From the NCBI GenBank assembly GCA_003021685.1, contig PXRO01000019.1, forward strand, positions 1 through 43,505: 43,505 bases of DNA, given 5' to 3'. The notes beneath the pieces are model-generated. The model did not search any database and was not told where the DNA came from. It saw only the letters and a list, made by a program, of their open reading frames with translations. The DNA is from Halobacteriales archaeon QS_4_62_28 (GTDB taxonomy: Archaea; Halobacteriota; Halobacteria; Halobacteriales; Haloarculaceae). A program made the translations under genes and the position numbers. This document shows positions 16,024-23,441 of the stretch, piece after piece (position 1 is the first letter of the stretch; each line of letters begins with the position of its first letter).

Positions 16024-17421
16024 ATGGACCTGCGCCGCCCACGGTTCACCACACTGCTCGCCGCCAGCGCGCTCGGCGTCTACCTGCTGGTGGTCGCGGG
16101 CGCAACGGCGTCGATTGCAGACGCCGTCCACTCCTGCTCGACCTGGCCGACCTGTCAGGGCTCGCTGCTTGGCGACACCGGACTGGCCGTCGCCTGGACA
16201 CACAGGCTGCTGGCGGCAGTTGTCGGCGCACTGGTCATTTCGGCCGCAGTCGCCGGCGTTCGTGCGAACGCGAACCGCCGCGTGCTCGGGGCACTCGCCG
16301 TTGCACTGGTGCTCTATCCTGCCCAGATTGCACTGGGCGCATTCGTCGCGACGAGCGAAGCGAGCGGGCAACTACCGGGCGCACACCTGGGGACCGGGAT
16401 GGCGATTTTCAGCGCCCTCGTCGGCGCACTCGCCTGGCAACTCGAAGCCGAGACCGGGAGTGCCGACGAGACACCGGTCGGCGAGACTGTCGAGGTGCCC
16501 GAGATTACCGACCGGGGTGGTGGTGCGCCCGCTACCGGCACACTCTCGACCGGAGAGCGCCTCACTGCGACCGCGTACGCGTACTTCCGGTTGATGAAGC
16601 CACGGCTGATGTGGCTACTCTGTCTCGTTGCCGCGGCTGGCATGGCACTAGCTGCAGGTCCGGCCCTGACGACCCGGACTGTCGTGCTGACACTCGTGGG
16701 TGGCGTTCTCGCCATCGGTGCCTCCGGGACGTTCAACCACGTCCTCGAACGGGACATCGACAAGCGAATGGATCGAACGTCGGATCGACCGATTGCGACC
16801 CATCAACTTCCAGTCCGGAACGCGCTGGCGTTCGGCCTCACGCTCGCGGTCGGGTCGCTGGCTCTGTTCTGGCAAGTCAACGTACTGGCCGCCGCGCTCG
16901 GCCTGGCTGCAATCCTGTTTTACAGCGTCGTCTACACCCTCGTCCTCAAGCCAAACACCGTCCAGAACACGGTGATCGGTGGCTTCGCTGGCTCACTGCC
17001 CGCCCTGATTGGCTGGGTGGCGGTGACTGGTCGCTTCGACCTTCCGGGCCTGGCCCTGGCTGGCGTCATCTTCCTGTGGACGCCGGCCCACTTTTACAAT
17101 CTCGCACTCGCGTACAAGGAAGACTACGCAAAGGGCGGGTTCCCGATGCTGCCGGTGGTTCGCGGTGAGACCGAGACCAGAAAGCACATCGTCTACTACC
17201 TCGGTGCGACACTCATCGCGGCCGGCGCGATGGTGTCGATCACCTCGCTCGGACCGCTGTACGCAGCGACGACGGCATTACTGGGGGCGGTGTTCCTGTG
17301 GGCGGTCGTCCGACTCCACCGTGAGCAAACCGAACAGGCCGCCTTCCGGGCGTTCCACGCCTCCAATGCCTATCTCGGACTACTCTTGCTCGCCATCGTC
17401 ATTGATGCACTCGCCGTATGA
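16024..17421 (+). CDS. ctaB: Heme O synthase (CtaB) fused to CtaA-like half
   Basis: This 465-residue polytopic membrane protein has two parts. Residues 1-145 form four helices resembling half of heme A synthase (CSTWPTCQGS loop, H in TGLAVAWTHRLLAA, and H in GAHLGTGMAI as possible heme ligands). Residues 175-465 are protoheme IX farnesyltransferase: RLMKPRLMWLL, the prenyl-diphosphate motif NHVLERDIDKRMDRT, and the second loop YKEDYAKGGFPMLP. It would convert heme B to heme O, and perhaps to heme A, for the oxidase encoded alongside. Such fusions are known in haloarchaea. The next gene overlaps its stop by 4 nt. Confidence 0.93.
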   Translation: MDLRRPRFTTLLAASALGVYLLVVAGATASIADAVHSCSTWPTCQGSLLGDTGLAVAWTHRLLAAVVGALVISAAVAGVRANANRRVLGALAVALVLYPAQIALGAFVATSEASGQLPGAHLGTGMAIFSALVGALAWQLEAETGSADETPVGETVEVPEITDRGGGAPATGTLSTGERLTATAYAYFRLMKPRLMWLLCLVAAAGMALAAGPALTTRTVVLTLVGGVLAIGASGTFNHVLERDIDKRMDRTSDRPIATHQLPVRNALAFGLTLAVGSLALFWQVNVLAAALGLAAILFYSVVYTLVLKPNTVQNTVIGGFAGSLPALIGWVAVTGRFDLPGLALAGVIFLWTPAHFYNLALAYKEDYAKGGFPMLPVVRGETETRKHIVYYLGATLIAAGAMVSITSLGPLYAATTALLGAVFLWAVVRLHREQTEQAAFRAFHASNAYLGLLLLAIVIDALAV

Positions 17422-18086
17422 CCACGACAACCGACATCTTCGACCGATTCGAGATCCGTAAAGAGACGGTCGTGTGGGGTGTCTTGCTTGTCAATACGGA
17501 ACTGCTCCTGTTGCTCGCCTACCAACTGCTGAGTAGTAGCTCGATCACACGGGTCCAGTCTGCACTGATCCCGTTCATCTGGATCAACATCGCCCTGTGG
17601 GTGGTCGCACGCAGGAAACGGCCCGCCGGGACGGAACGCCAGCGGGTGGTCGCGCTGACCGTCGCGACAGTGTATTTCGGATTGCTGACATACTTCGGTG
17701 GTCTCTGGGCACCCGGACCCTCGGAGTTCGGCTGGCGGTTTGCCGTCGACCTCGCCTCGCCGTCGCCGGGGTGGACCCCAATCGTTCACTTCGACAGTCC
17801 GGTCTTCCAGATCGACATCATCTTCTATCAGTTCGTGGGGTATCTCGCGTTAGCCTTCCTTGTTTTCGGGGCAGTGCTCGACGCGGCCAGTTCTGCAGTC
17901 GCTGGCGTCCTCGGAATGCTCTCGTGTGTGTCCTGTAACTGGCCGCTGTTTGCGAGCATCATCACGGGCGTGCTCGGTGGGTCGACGGCACTGACCGGGA
18001 CGATACTCGAGTTTTCGTACTCGGTTTCGACGGTGGTGTTCGTCCTCACGGTGGCGTTGCTGTATTACCAACCCGGCTGGAGATGA
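17418..18086 (+). CDS. Six-helix membrane protein of the oxidase cluster
   Basis: This 222-residue integral membrane protein has about six helices and no enzyme motif. A late segment, VLGMLSCVSCNWPLFASIITG, holds a CxxC pair inside or beside a helix, which could bind copper or heme. It is translationally coupled to ctaB (ATGA overlap), so a role in oxidase assembly or heme/copper handling is inferred. I recall haloarchaeal homologues annotated only as a DUF (possibly DUF7546). Confidence 0.82.
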   Translation: MTTTTDIFDRFEIRKETVVWGVLLVNTELLLLLAYQLLSSSSITRVQSALIPFIWINIALWVVARRKRPAGTERQRVVALTVATVYFGLLTYFGGLWAPGPSEFGWRFAVDLASPSPGWTPIVHFDSPVFQIDIIFYQFVGYLALAFLVFGAVLDAASSAVAGVLGMLSCVSCNWPLFASIITGVLGGSTALTGTILEFSYSVSTVVFVLTVALLYYQPGWR

Positions 18087-18133
18087 CACGACAAACGGAC
18101 ACTCTTTTTCACCCGCACGCCTACTGGATACGT

Positions 18134-18364
18134 ATGAGCACTGTCGAAATCGAGTACTGTGTGCCGTGCGGATTCCGTGAGCGTGCCGTCGACCTCGCAA
18201 ATACTATTCTCAACGGCTGTGAGAACGAACTCGAGGAACTGTCGCTGGTCACGGGCGACCACGGCGTCTTCCGGGTCACCGTCGACGAGGAGACGGTGTA
18301 CGACAAAGACGAGGACGACGCCGAGGGAGACGACATCGTCCGGGCAGTTCGCAGGGCGCTGTAG
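18134..18364 (+). CDS. Rdx (SelT/SelW/SelH-like) thioredoxin-fold protein
   Basis: This 76-residue cytosolic protein shows the short Rdx family pattern: a beta strand VEIEYCVPCGF with a CxxC redox pair (residues 8-11), an adjacent helix RAVDLANTIL, and the later FRVTVDEETVYD strand pair. In eukaryotes and bacteria one Cys can be selenocysteine; here both are ordinary Cys codons. A possible role is thiol or copper-site redox in oxidase assembly, suggested only by location. The start at 18134 removes a non-conserved upstream extension. Confidence 0.85.
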   Translation: MSTVEIEYCVPCGFRERAVDLANTILNGCENELEELSLVTGDHGVFRVTVDEETVYDKDEDDAEGDDIVRAVRRAL

Positions 18365-18438
18365 TTCCCGAGTGCGCGGCTGGACGCAGCCGACGCCGAT
18401 TCGAAGCGGCTTTCGGCACCCCGTCCCGAGCGTCCAGT

Positions 18439-19362
18439 ATGGACGAGGTACTGGTTGCCGAAGACATCCGTCGACAGTACGGCGACACCGTCGCAGTCGA
18501 CGGGGTGTCGCTGTCACTGTCGGCGGGGGAGGTGTTCGCGCTCGTCGGGCCAAACGGCGCGGGCAAGACGACGCTCGTGCGGGCGCTGACCGGCACCACC
18601 GACGTCGAGGGCCACGTGGCACTGTTCGGGGAGTCGCCGACGGCAGTCGACCGTGACCGGATCGGACTCCTGCCACAGGACTGTACGCCCCACGAGCGCC
18701 TGACGGCAGCGGAATTACTGGACTATTACGCGGGCCTCTACGACGAGGCACGGGCCATCGAGGCGGTGCTCGAAGACGTCGGGCTGGCCGACACCGCCGA
18801 CACGTGGTACGAGAACCTCTCGGGTGGCCAGCAGCGCCGCGCCTGCGTGGCGACGGCACTGATCAACGACCCGGACCTGCTCGTACTCGACGAACCGACG
18901 ACGGGCATCGACCCCGCGGGCCGGCGGTCACTGTGGCACCTGCTCTCGGGACTGGCCGACCGCGGCGTGACGATCCTGGTGACGACCCACTACATGGAAG
19001 AAGCCCACGAACTGGCCGACCGCGTCGGACTGCTCGCCGATGGTCACCTCGCCGCAGTCGACGCGCCCGACGCACTCGTCGCCGAATACGGCGGCCAGAG
19101 CAAACTCACCGTCACCGGCGAGTTCGGCGAGACGGTTGGCAGCGACCTCCCGTGGCCGGTCGAGCAGAGCACAGGACAGTTGACGGTCTACGAGGTCGAA
19201 CCACGGGACATCGGTGCCGTCGTGGACCGGCTGGAACAGGTGGGTGCCGATTACGGCGGCCTGTCCTGGTCGGAACCGGACCTGGAGGACGCGTATCTCG
19301 AACTGACGGGACGGGACGTGACAGCGACCGCCCCACTGGCGACAGGAGGGCAACAGCGATGA
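18439..19362 (+). CDS. ABC exporter ATP-binding protein
   Basis: This 307-residue ATPase has Walker [11 protein letters not shown]-loop LLPQDCTPHERL, signature LSGGQQRRA, Walker B LLVLDEPTTGID and H-loop TTHYMEEAHELADR, the last typical of DrrA/CcmA/NodI-type exporters. About 80 residues after the nucleotide domain form a C-terminal domain. It pairs with the ABC-2 permease that overlaps it by 4 nt. The cargo is not given by sequence; the setting between ctaB and a DUF420 gene suggests a link with heme or oxidase biogenesis. Confidence 0.93.
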   Translation: MDEVLVAEDIRRQYGDTVAVDGVSLSLSAGEVFALVGPNGAGKTTLVRALTGTTDVEGHVALFGESPTAVDRDRIGLLPQDCTPHERLTAAELLDYYAGLYDEARAIEAVLEDVGLADTADTWYENLSGGQQRRACVATALINDPDLLVLDEPTTGIDPAGRRSLWHLLSGLADRGVTILVTTHYMEEAHELADRVGLLADGHLAAVDAPDALVAEYGGQSKLTVTGEFGETVGSDLPWPVEQSTGQLTVYEVEPRDIGAVVDRLEQVGADYGGLSWSEPDLEDAYLELTGRDVTATAPLATGGQQR

Positions 19363-20117
19363 GTCGCGTCGGTCGGATCGAATCGGAACTGACCGCGGCG
19401 CGGAAGGCCTTTCTCCGCCGTCGAACGGCGGTGTTTTTCACGTTCTTTTTCCCGCTGCTGATCGTCGTGATCTTCGGCGTCCTGATTCAGACCCGGCCGG
19501 GCGATGGCGGCCTCTTTACCGAGCCACCGGGCTACTACGTGGCCGGCTACCTGGCCGTCGTGGTGCTGTTCACGCCGCTGTCGCGCGTCGGGAGCGAGGT
19601 CGCGCGCCACCGGTCGGGCAACCGCTTCGAGAAACTCGCGACGACGCCGCTGACCCGTCCCGAATGGCTCGTCGGCCAGACGCTGGTCAACGTCGGCATC
19701 ATCGGACTGGCCGGCCTGCTGGTACTCGCCGTGATGGGGGGGCTGACTGGCACGACGCTCGTCCTGACACCCGCGACGGTCGCGGTGCTGGCGCTCCTGG
19801 TCGCCGTCGGCGTCGCGCTGTTCTGTGGCGTGGGCGCACTGCTGGGGAGTTTCGCCGACTCGCAGGACGGCGTGATCGCCGCCTCGAACGGGATTGCGCT
19901 GCCGCTGCTCTTCCTCTCGGAGACCTTCGTGCCGACGACGCTCCTGCCGGAATGGCTGCCGACGTGGCTGTCGCCGCTGACGTACTTCTCGCGTGGCGTC
20001 CGGGCCGTCGCGACCAGCGGTGACGTGAGCGCGGGCGCGACGAACCTGGGTGTGCTAGCGGCGGTCGCTGTCGTCGTGTTCTTCGCTGGCGCGCTTGCGC
20101 TCCCCCGGACAGACTAA
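19359..20117 (+). CDS. ABC-2 type permease
   Basis: This 252-residue membrane protein has six helices, with a short cytoplasmic N-terminus (ARKAFLRRRTAVFFTF) that contains the usual ABC-2 amphipathic start. The last extracellular loop carries PLLFLSETFVPTTLLPEWLP and then LSPLTYFSRGVRAV, the ABC-2 family signature. It is the only permease subunit nearby, so it likely functions as a homodimer with the upstream ATPase. Confidence 0.92.
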   Translation: MSRVGRIESELTAARKAFLRRRTAVFFTFFFPLLIVVIFGVLIQTRPGDGGLFTEPPGYYVAGYLAVVVLFTPLSRVGSEVARHRSGNRFEKLATTPLTRPEWLVGQTLVNVGIIGLAGLLVLAVMGGLTGTTLVLTPATVAVLALLVAVGVALFCGVGALLGSFADSQDGVIAASNGIALPLLFLSETFVPTTLLPEWLPTWLSPLTYFSRGVRAVATSGDVSAGATNLGVLAAVAVVVFFAGALALPRTD

Positions 20118-20152
20118 TACTGCTGGCTGTCACTGATACGAGACAGCAGAAA

Positions 20153-20734
20153 CTACCGCGGCGTCCACATGTAGACGTGGTTGAGCATGACGTACGTAAC
20201 TAGCCCGAGAAAGAGGCTCAGCGACCAGGCCGCCGCCGCAATCTGGCCGACGCGAGCGTGGACCGTCTCGCGGAGTTCGGCGGGAGTGTGGGTCAGTCCC
20301 AGTACAACGGCGTGTAAGACGACGGGAACCGACACCGCCGACAGGAAGATGTGGATCGCGAGCATCGCGATGTAGGCCCCCCGCACGAGACCTGTCGCCT
20401 GGATCTCCTTCTCGAATCCACCGCCGACCTTCGTGAGATACAGCATCAGGAACAGTATGATCAGTGAGAAGGCGGTCAGCATCGCCGCCCTGTGCTTGCG
20501 GACCTGATCGGTCCTGATGAAGTAGACACCGGCGACGATTGCGAGCAGCGCCCAGAAGTTTACGACGGCGATGGCGTCACCGAGCAGGATCACCGCGTCT
20601 CGCGAGATGTCGGGTAACGGAAGAAGACCGGCGAACGCCCCCACGACGAGAACGTACCCGATCACCGAGAGGACGGCCGTGACGGCACGTGGTCGAGCAC
20701 GAGCACGCGACTGGAACGTCTCTGGAACTGCCAT
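20153..20734 (-). CDS. DUF420 membrane protein
   Basis: This 193-residue protein has five hydrophobic helices. The DUF420 pattern is clear: LLAIVAGVYFIRTDQVRKHRAAMLTAF, LMLYLTKVGGGF, and a late H in AIHIFLSA and VLHAVVLGL. Paired histidines and the RKHR turn recall heme- or quinone-binding four-helix bundles. The family often sits with cytochrome oxidase genes, as here. It converges on the ABC-2 permease across 35 nt containing a small GCTGTC/GACAGC hairpin at 20126-20147. Confidence 0.9.
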   Translation of the reverse strand: MAVPETFQSRARARPRAVTAVLSVIGYVLVVGAFAGLLPLPDISRDAVILLGDAIAVVNFWALLAIVAGVYFIRTDQVRKHRAAMLTAFSLIILFLMLYLTKVGGGFEKEIQATGLVRGAYIAMLAIHIFLSAVSVPVVLHAVVLGLTHTPAELRETVHARVGQIAAAAWSLSLFLGLVTYVMLNHVYMWTPR

Positions 20735-20841
20735 TGACGACCGTCGGTGCTGGAGGGGGTTGCTACTTTCGGATCGGGATGCACTGGATCAGACCTCGAC
20801 GGGCAGGTACGCTTTTCCCGTTACCGGGCGAGCGCGCAGGT

Positions 20842-21774
20842 ATGCAGGAGACCCGCGAGCAGATAGTGAACGCCCTCGCCGACGGCCCCATCTCCGGCCC
20901 GGCGCTGGCTGACAGACTCGACATCTCCCGGACGGCGGTCTGGAAGCACGTCGAGCACCTTCGCGAGAAGGGGTTCGACATCGACAGCGGCGATGCCGGA
21001 TACGAACTCGCTGGTGTCTCTGGCTTCGGGGGGATAGCAATCGAATACGGCCTCGACGCGCCCTTCACAATCGAGTATCACGACAGCATCGATAGCACAA
21101 ACCAGCGCGCTCGCGAACTCGCGACTGCGGGCGAGTCGGACGTGGTCGTCCTCGCCGACGAGCAAACCGGCGGTCGAGGCCGTCTCGACCGCGAGTGGGC
21201 CTCCCCGAGCGGGGGCGTCTGGCTCAGTTTCGTCCTCCGACCCGAGATTCCCGTCGCCCACGCGCCCGTATTCACGCTCACTGCCGCCGTCGCCGTGACC
21301 CGCGCTGCGAGGGAAGCGGGCGTCGAGGCCGGTATCAAGTGGCCGAACGATGTCGTGATCGGCGACAGGGAAGCCAAACTTGCGGGTATCCTCACCGAAG
21401 TCGAGGGGGAGGCTGACCGCGTCGAGTGGGTCGTCGTCGGCATCGGGATCAACGCCAATATCGACGAGACAGACCTGCCGCCGAGTGTGAACGCGACGAG
21501 TATCCAGCGAGAAGTCGGCCCCGTCGACCGGCGGGTGTTTACCCAGCGCCTGGTCGAGGAATTCGACGAACTGCGATCAGACGTAGAGAGCGTGGTCGAC
21601 GCCTGGCGCGAGCACGCAACGACGCTCGGACAGCGCGTGCGCGTCGAGACACCAGGAGACACCATCGAGGGGATGGCCGTCGGTGTCACGTTTCCCGGCG
21701 CGCTCGCCGTCGATACCGGCGAGGAGCGCGTGACGGTCACGGCCGGCGACTGCGAGCACTTGCGGCCCGTCTGA
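20842..21774 (+). CDS. birA: Biotin--protein ligase with N-terminal HTH (BirA type)
   Basis: This 310-residue bifunctional protein activates biotin with ATP and attaches it to the carboxyl-carrier protein; the N-terminal winged helix (SGPALADRLDISRTAVWKHVEHL, residues 17-39 approx.) can also bind DNA. The ligase core shows the biotinyl-AMP loop GGRGRLDREWASP and the downstream IKWPNDVVIGDRKLAG-like segment (here GIKWPNDVVIGDREAKLAG). The SH3-like C-terminal domain ends in EERVTVTAGDCEHLRPV. The ATG at 20842 opens the HTH; the open frame upstream is not protein-like. It may repress biotin genes, though none is seen here. Confidence 0.93.
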   Translation: MQETREQIVNALADGPISGPALADRLDISRTAVWKHVEHLREKGFDIDSGDAGYELAGVSGFGGIAIEYGLDAPFTIEYHDSIDSTNQRARELATAGESDVVVLADEQTGGRGRLDREWASPSGGVWLSFVLRPEIPVAHAPVFTLTAAVAVTRAAREAGVEAGIKWPNDVVIGDREAKLAGILTEVEGEADRVEWVVVGIGINANIDETDLPPSVNATSIQREVGPVDRRVFTQRLVEEFDELRSDVESVVDAWREHATTLGQRVRVETPGDTIEGMAVGVTFPGALAVDTGEERVTVTAGDCEHLRPV

Positions 21775-22221
21775 TCAGGCGGTTGTCGGTCGCTCGTCGA
21801 CCTGGACCGTCAACACCGGCACGTCGGATCGCCTGACGACCTGTTCTGCGACGCTCCCGAGCAGGAGACGGTCGATGCCGCCTCGTCCGTGGGTCCCCAT
21901 TACGATGAGGTCACAGGCGTTCTCGGCGGCGTGATCGACGATTTCACGCTTGGGATTCCCCTCGACAATGGCGTGTTCGACATCGGTCTCGGGCGAGCAG
22001 ATCCGCTCTGCGGCCTCGATTGCCATCTCGCCTCCCTCGTTGAGCAGGCCTCGAATGCCCTCGACAGACGCTTCCGTCGGCATCGGTGCCATCCTGAACG
22101 TGTTGATCACGTACAGGATGTCTATCGTAGCGTCGTGGCGTCGCGCAATCTCGTCTGCATGTTCGATGACCCGCTCCATGCCGGCGGAGCCATCTGTCGG
22201 CAGGAGCAAGCGGTCGTACAT
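21775..22221 (-). CDS. Universal stress protein (UspA family)
   Basis: This 148-residue protein has the UspA fold, with strand MYDRLLLPTDGS, the helix that follows and a late ATP-binding motif GTHGRGGIDRLLLGSVAEQ (G2xG9xGS type). It likely binds ATP and acts in stress physiology, partner unknown. Its stop codon abuts the birA stop. The start codon and first 13 codons are copied at 22289-22328, and the ancestral upstream neighbour was probably the amidohydrolase at 25.2-26.2 kb, now separated by the inserted island. Confidence 0.93.
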   Translation of the reverse strand: MYDRLLLPTDGSAGMERVIEHADEIARRHDATIDILYVINTFRMAPMPTEASVEGIRGLLNEGGEMAIEAAERICSPETDVEHAIVEGNPKREIVDHAAENACDLIVMGTHGRGGIDRLLLGSVAEQVVRRSDVPVLTVQVDERPTTA

Positions 22222-22228
22222 TATTATA

Positions 22229-22290
22229 TGTTAATAATTCGTGCGGCGGGTGCTTAAGCGTTGGCTGTATAGTGGACCTGCTCAATGTCG
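22229..22290. repeat. Left 62-nt direct repeat flanking the low-GC island
   Basis: This matches 25179-25240 without gaps at 54 of 62 positions, and all eight differences are transitions. The run GCGGGTGCTTAAGCGTTGGC and the next four bases (22247-22269 area) are identical in both. It equals the last 12 codons of the amidohydrolase gene, its stop and about 25 nt beyond. This copy is no longer attached to a full amidohydrolase gene. Confidence 0.9.
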
Positions 22291-22328
22291 GCGGAGTCAT
22301 CTGTCGGCAGGAGCAATCGGTCACACAT
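22254..22328 (-). pseudogene. In-frame scar: usp start fused to amidohydrolase tail
   Basis: The 24 codons read MCDRLLLPTDDSADIEQVHY then TANA and stop. Codons 1-13 are a diverged copy of the usp start (MYDRLLLPTDGSA). Codons 14-24 are a diverged copy of the amidohydrolase end (DIERVHRTANA). The parents share a local match at the join (GGCATGGAGCGGGTC against GACATTGAGCGGGTC, 13 of 15), which would explain the exchange. It is probably not functional, though still open. Confidence 0.75.
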
Positions 22329-22333
22329 TACTA
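22289..22333. repeat. Partial copy of the usp 5' end
   Basis: This is a diverged direct repeat of 22182-22226, covering the usp start codon, 13 codons and about five upstream bases. It is offset by 107 nt from the functional copy and has five or six substitutions up to the start codon, followed by a few matches. To the right of this point the homology ends and the inserted AT-richer DNA begins. Confidence 0.8.
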
Positions 22334-22546
22334 CGTTTCAGACTCACGCGAAGCACGCTGTTGGTGAAGTCAGAGCACAGTTCATTCGTGTTGAACTGAA
22401 GTATCACGTAGTAGGCGAACAGGCGTTTCTCAAGAAAGGTGAGACGGTAGATCAGTGGTTTACATGCGAGGGACCTAAGCTAATGTATCAAAATTCCTTG
22501 GCGTAGCCCATCAATAACTATTCATTATGTTCCCAACGAGGGGAGT
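22334..22546 (+). other. Left part of island before the dehydrogenase gene; possible gene fragment
   Basis: No full gene is seen. One frame stays open from 22285 to a TAG at 22504-22506. Its last 55 codons (from about FQTHAKHAVGEVRA to PKLMYQNSLA) read like protein, with sensible hydrophobic spacing, and could be the C-terminal piece of a lost gene. The start would lie in the scar, so this is not a functional CDS as it stands. The final 40 nt before 22547 are AT-rich (CAATAACTATTCATTATG) and may contain the promoter of the following gene, with a GAGGGGAG ribosome-binding-like string just before its ATG. Confidence 0.35.
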
Positions 22547-23440
22547 ATGGCACGGACTTGCGAGAAGGATGGGACCGTAACTATCGAGGTTATTGGAGCT
22601 GGAACAGTTGGGAAGGCGACTGGTATGGTACTCGAAAAGTGGGGTAATAATGTCGTTTTCAAAGATGTCGACGAAAGCGTCCTCATTTCACTTCGAAATA
22701 GGGGGTACCGGGCAAAAAAACCGTCAGAAGAGGTTGATGCTGATCTCTCGCTCATATGTGTCCCCACACCGTTTAGTCAGGATGATGGTCTCTCAACGAA
22801 TCACGTTGAAAACGCCGTACAGACGCTGGCTAAACAAGATCCCGAAGTCGTCGCTATCAGGAGCACCGTCCCTCCAGGTACGACAGAACGTCTAGCCGAT
22901 ATATACGGTATTGAGGACTACGCAGTGATACCCGAGTTCTTATTCGAAGACGACGCGCTAGAAGATATCAAGCGCTGCGAATTGATGGTTCTAGGTAGCA
23001 GCTCTACCAGAGCAACTGAAACAATTAAGCGGACGTTCAAACCGGATATCACGGGCCTTATCGAGATACGTCCAGTAGAGGCAGAAATAGTCAAATTAGT
23101 GGGAAACACTTTCGCTGCGACCAAAATTTCGTTTGCCAATGAAATGTGGCGGATCGCTAACAACATGTCTGGAGCGAATCCGAATACAGTTCTGTCTGCA
23201 TTCAGGCACATCTCTCCGTGGATGGGCCCGGATATGGGGCTCGAAGGTGGTTGGGCGTATGGTGGTCATTGTCTTCCGAAAGACATCAAGGGATTCAAGC
23301 AGTGGGCAGAAGAACAGGTTAAGATCCCCACACCACAACTCAAGGGTACGATCAGAGAAAACAATCTGATGAAAGAGTTCAACGGCGTCTCGAAGACTGT
23401 AGAAGCCGGTTTGTCACAGTCAGTCCAAACTGACGATTGA
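22547..23440 (+). CDS. UDP-glucose/GDP-mannose dehydrogenase-like protein, short form
   Basis: This 297-residue protein has the first two of the three domains of the nucleotide-sugar dehydrogenases that oxidise UDP-glucose (or related sugars) to the uronate with two NAD. Visible are the NAD loop GAGTVG (17-22), CVPTPF (71-76), STVPPGTT (106-113), the AE-x2-K-x3-N helix (178-187) and the active-site GGHCLPKD (239-246) with catalytic Cys242. The chain ends about 50 residues later, lacking the C-terminal nucleotide-sugar domain found in normal 420-450-residue enzymes. It is separated by one base from the synthase gene downstream. It uses A/T-ending codons unlike the neighbours outside the island. 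Confidence 0.88.
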   Translation: MARTCEKDGTVTIEVIGAGTVGKATGMVLEKWGNNVVFKDVDESVLISLRNRGYRAKKPSEEVDADLSLICVPTPFSQDDGLSTNHVENAVQTLAKQDPEVVAIRSTVPPGTTERLADIYGIEDYAVIPEFLFEDDALEDIKRCELMVLGSSSTRATETIKRTFKPDITGLIEIRPVEAEIVKLVGNTFAATKISFANEMWRIANNMSGANPNTVLSAFRHISPWMGPDMGLEGGWAYGGHCLPKDIKGFKQWAEEQVKIPTPQLKGTIRENNLMKEFNGVSKTVEAGLSQSVQTDD

Positions 23441-23441
23441 T

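Noticed and set aside
18804-19358. N-terminal extension of the ABC-2 permease
   Set aside because: The extension overlaps the ATPase gene in another frame and is Arg/Gly-rich; the ATG at 19359 with ATGA overlap is the natural start.
20126-20147. Intrinsic terminator between the permease and DUF420 genes
   Set aside because: The stem is only six base pairs with a 10-nt loop and no U-tract, so it was mentioned but not called as a feature.
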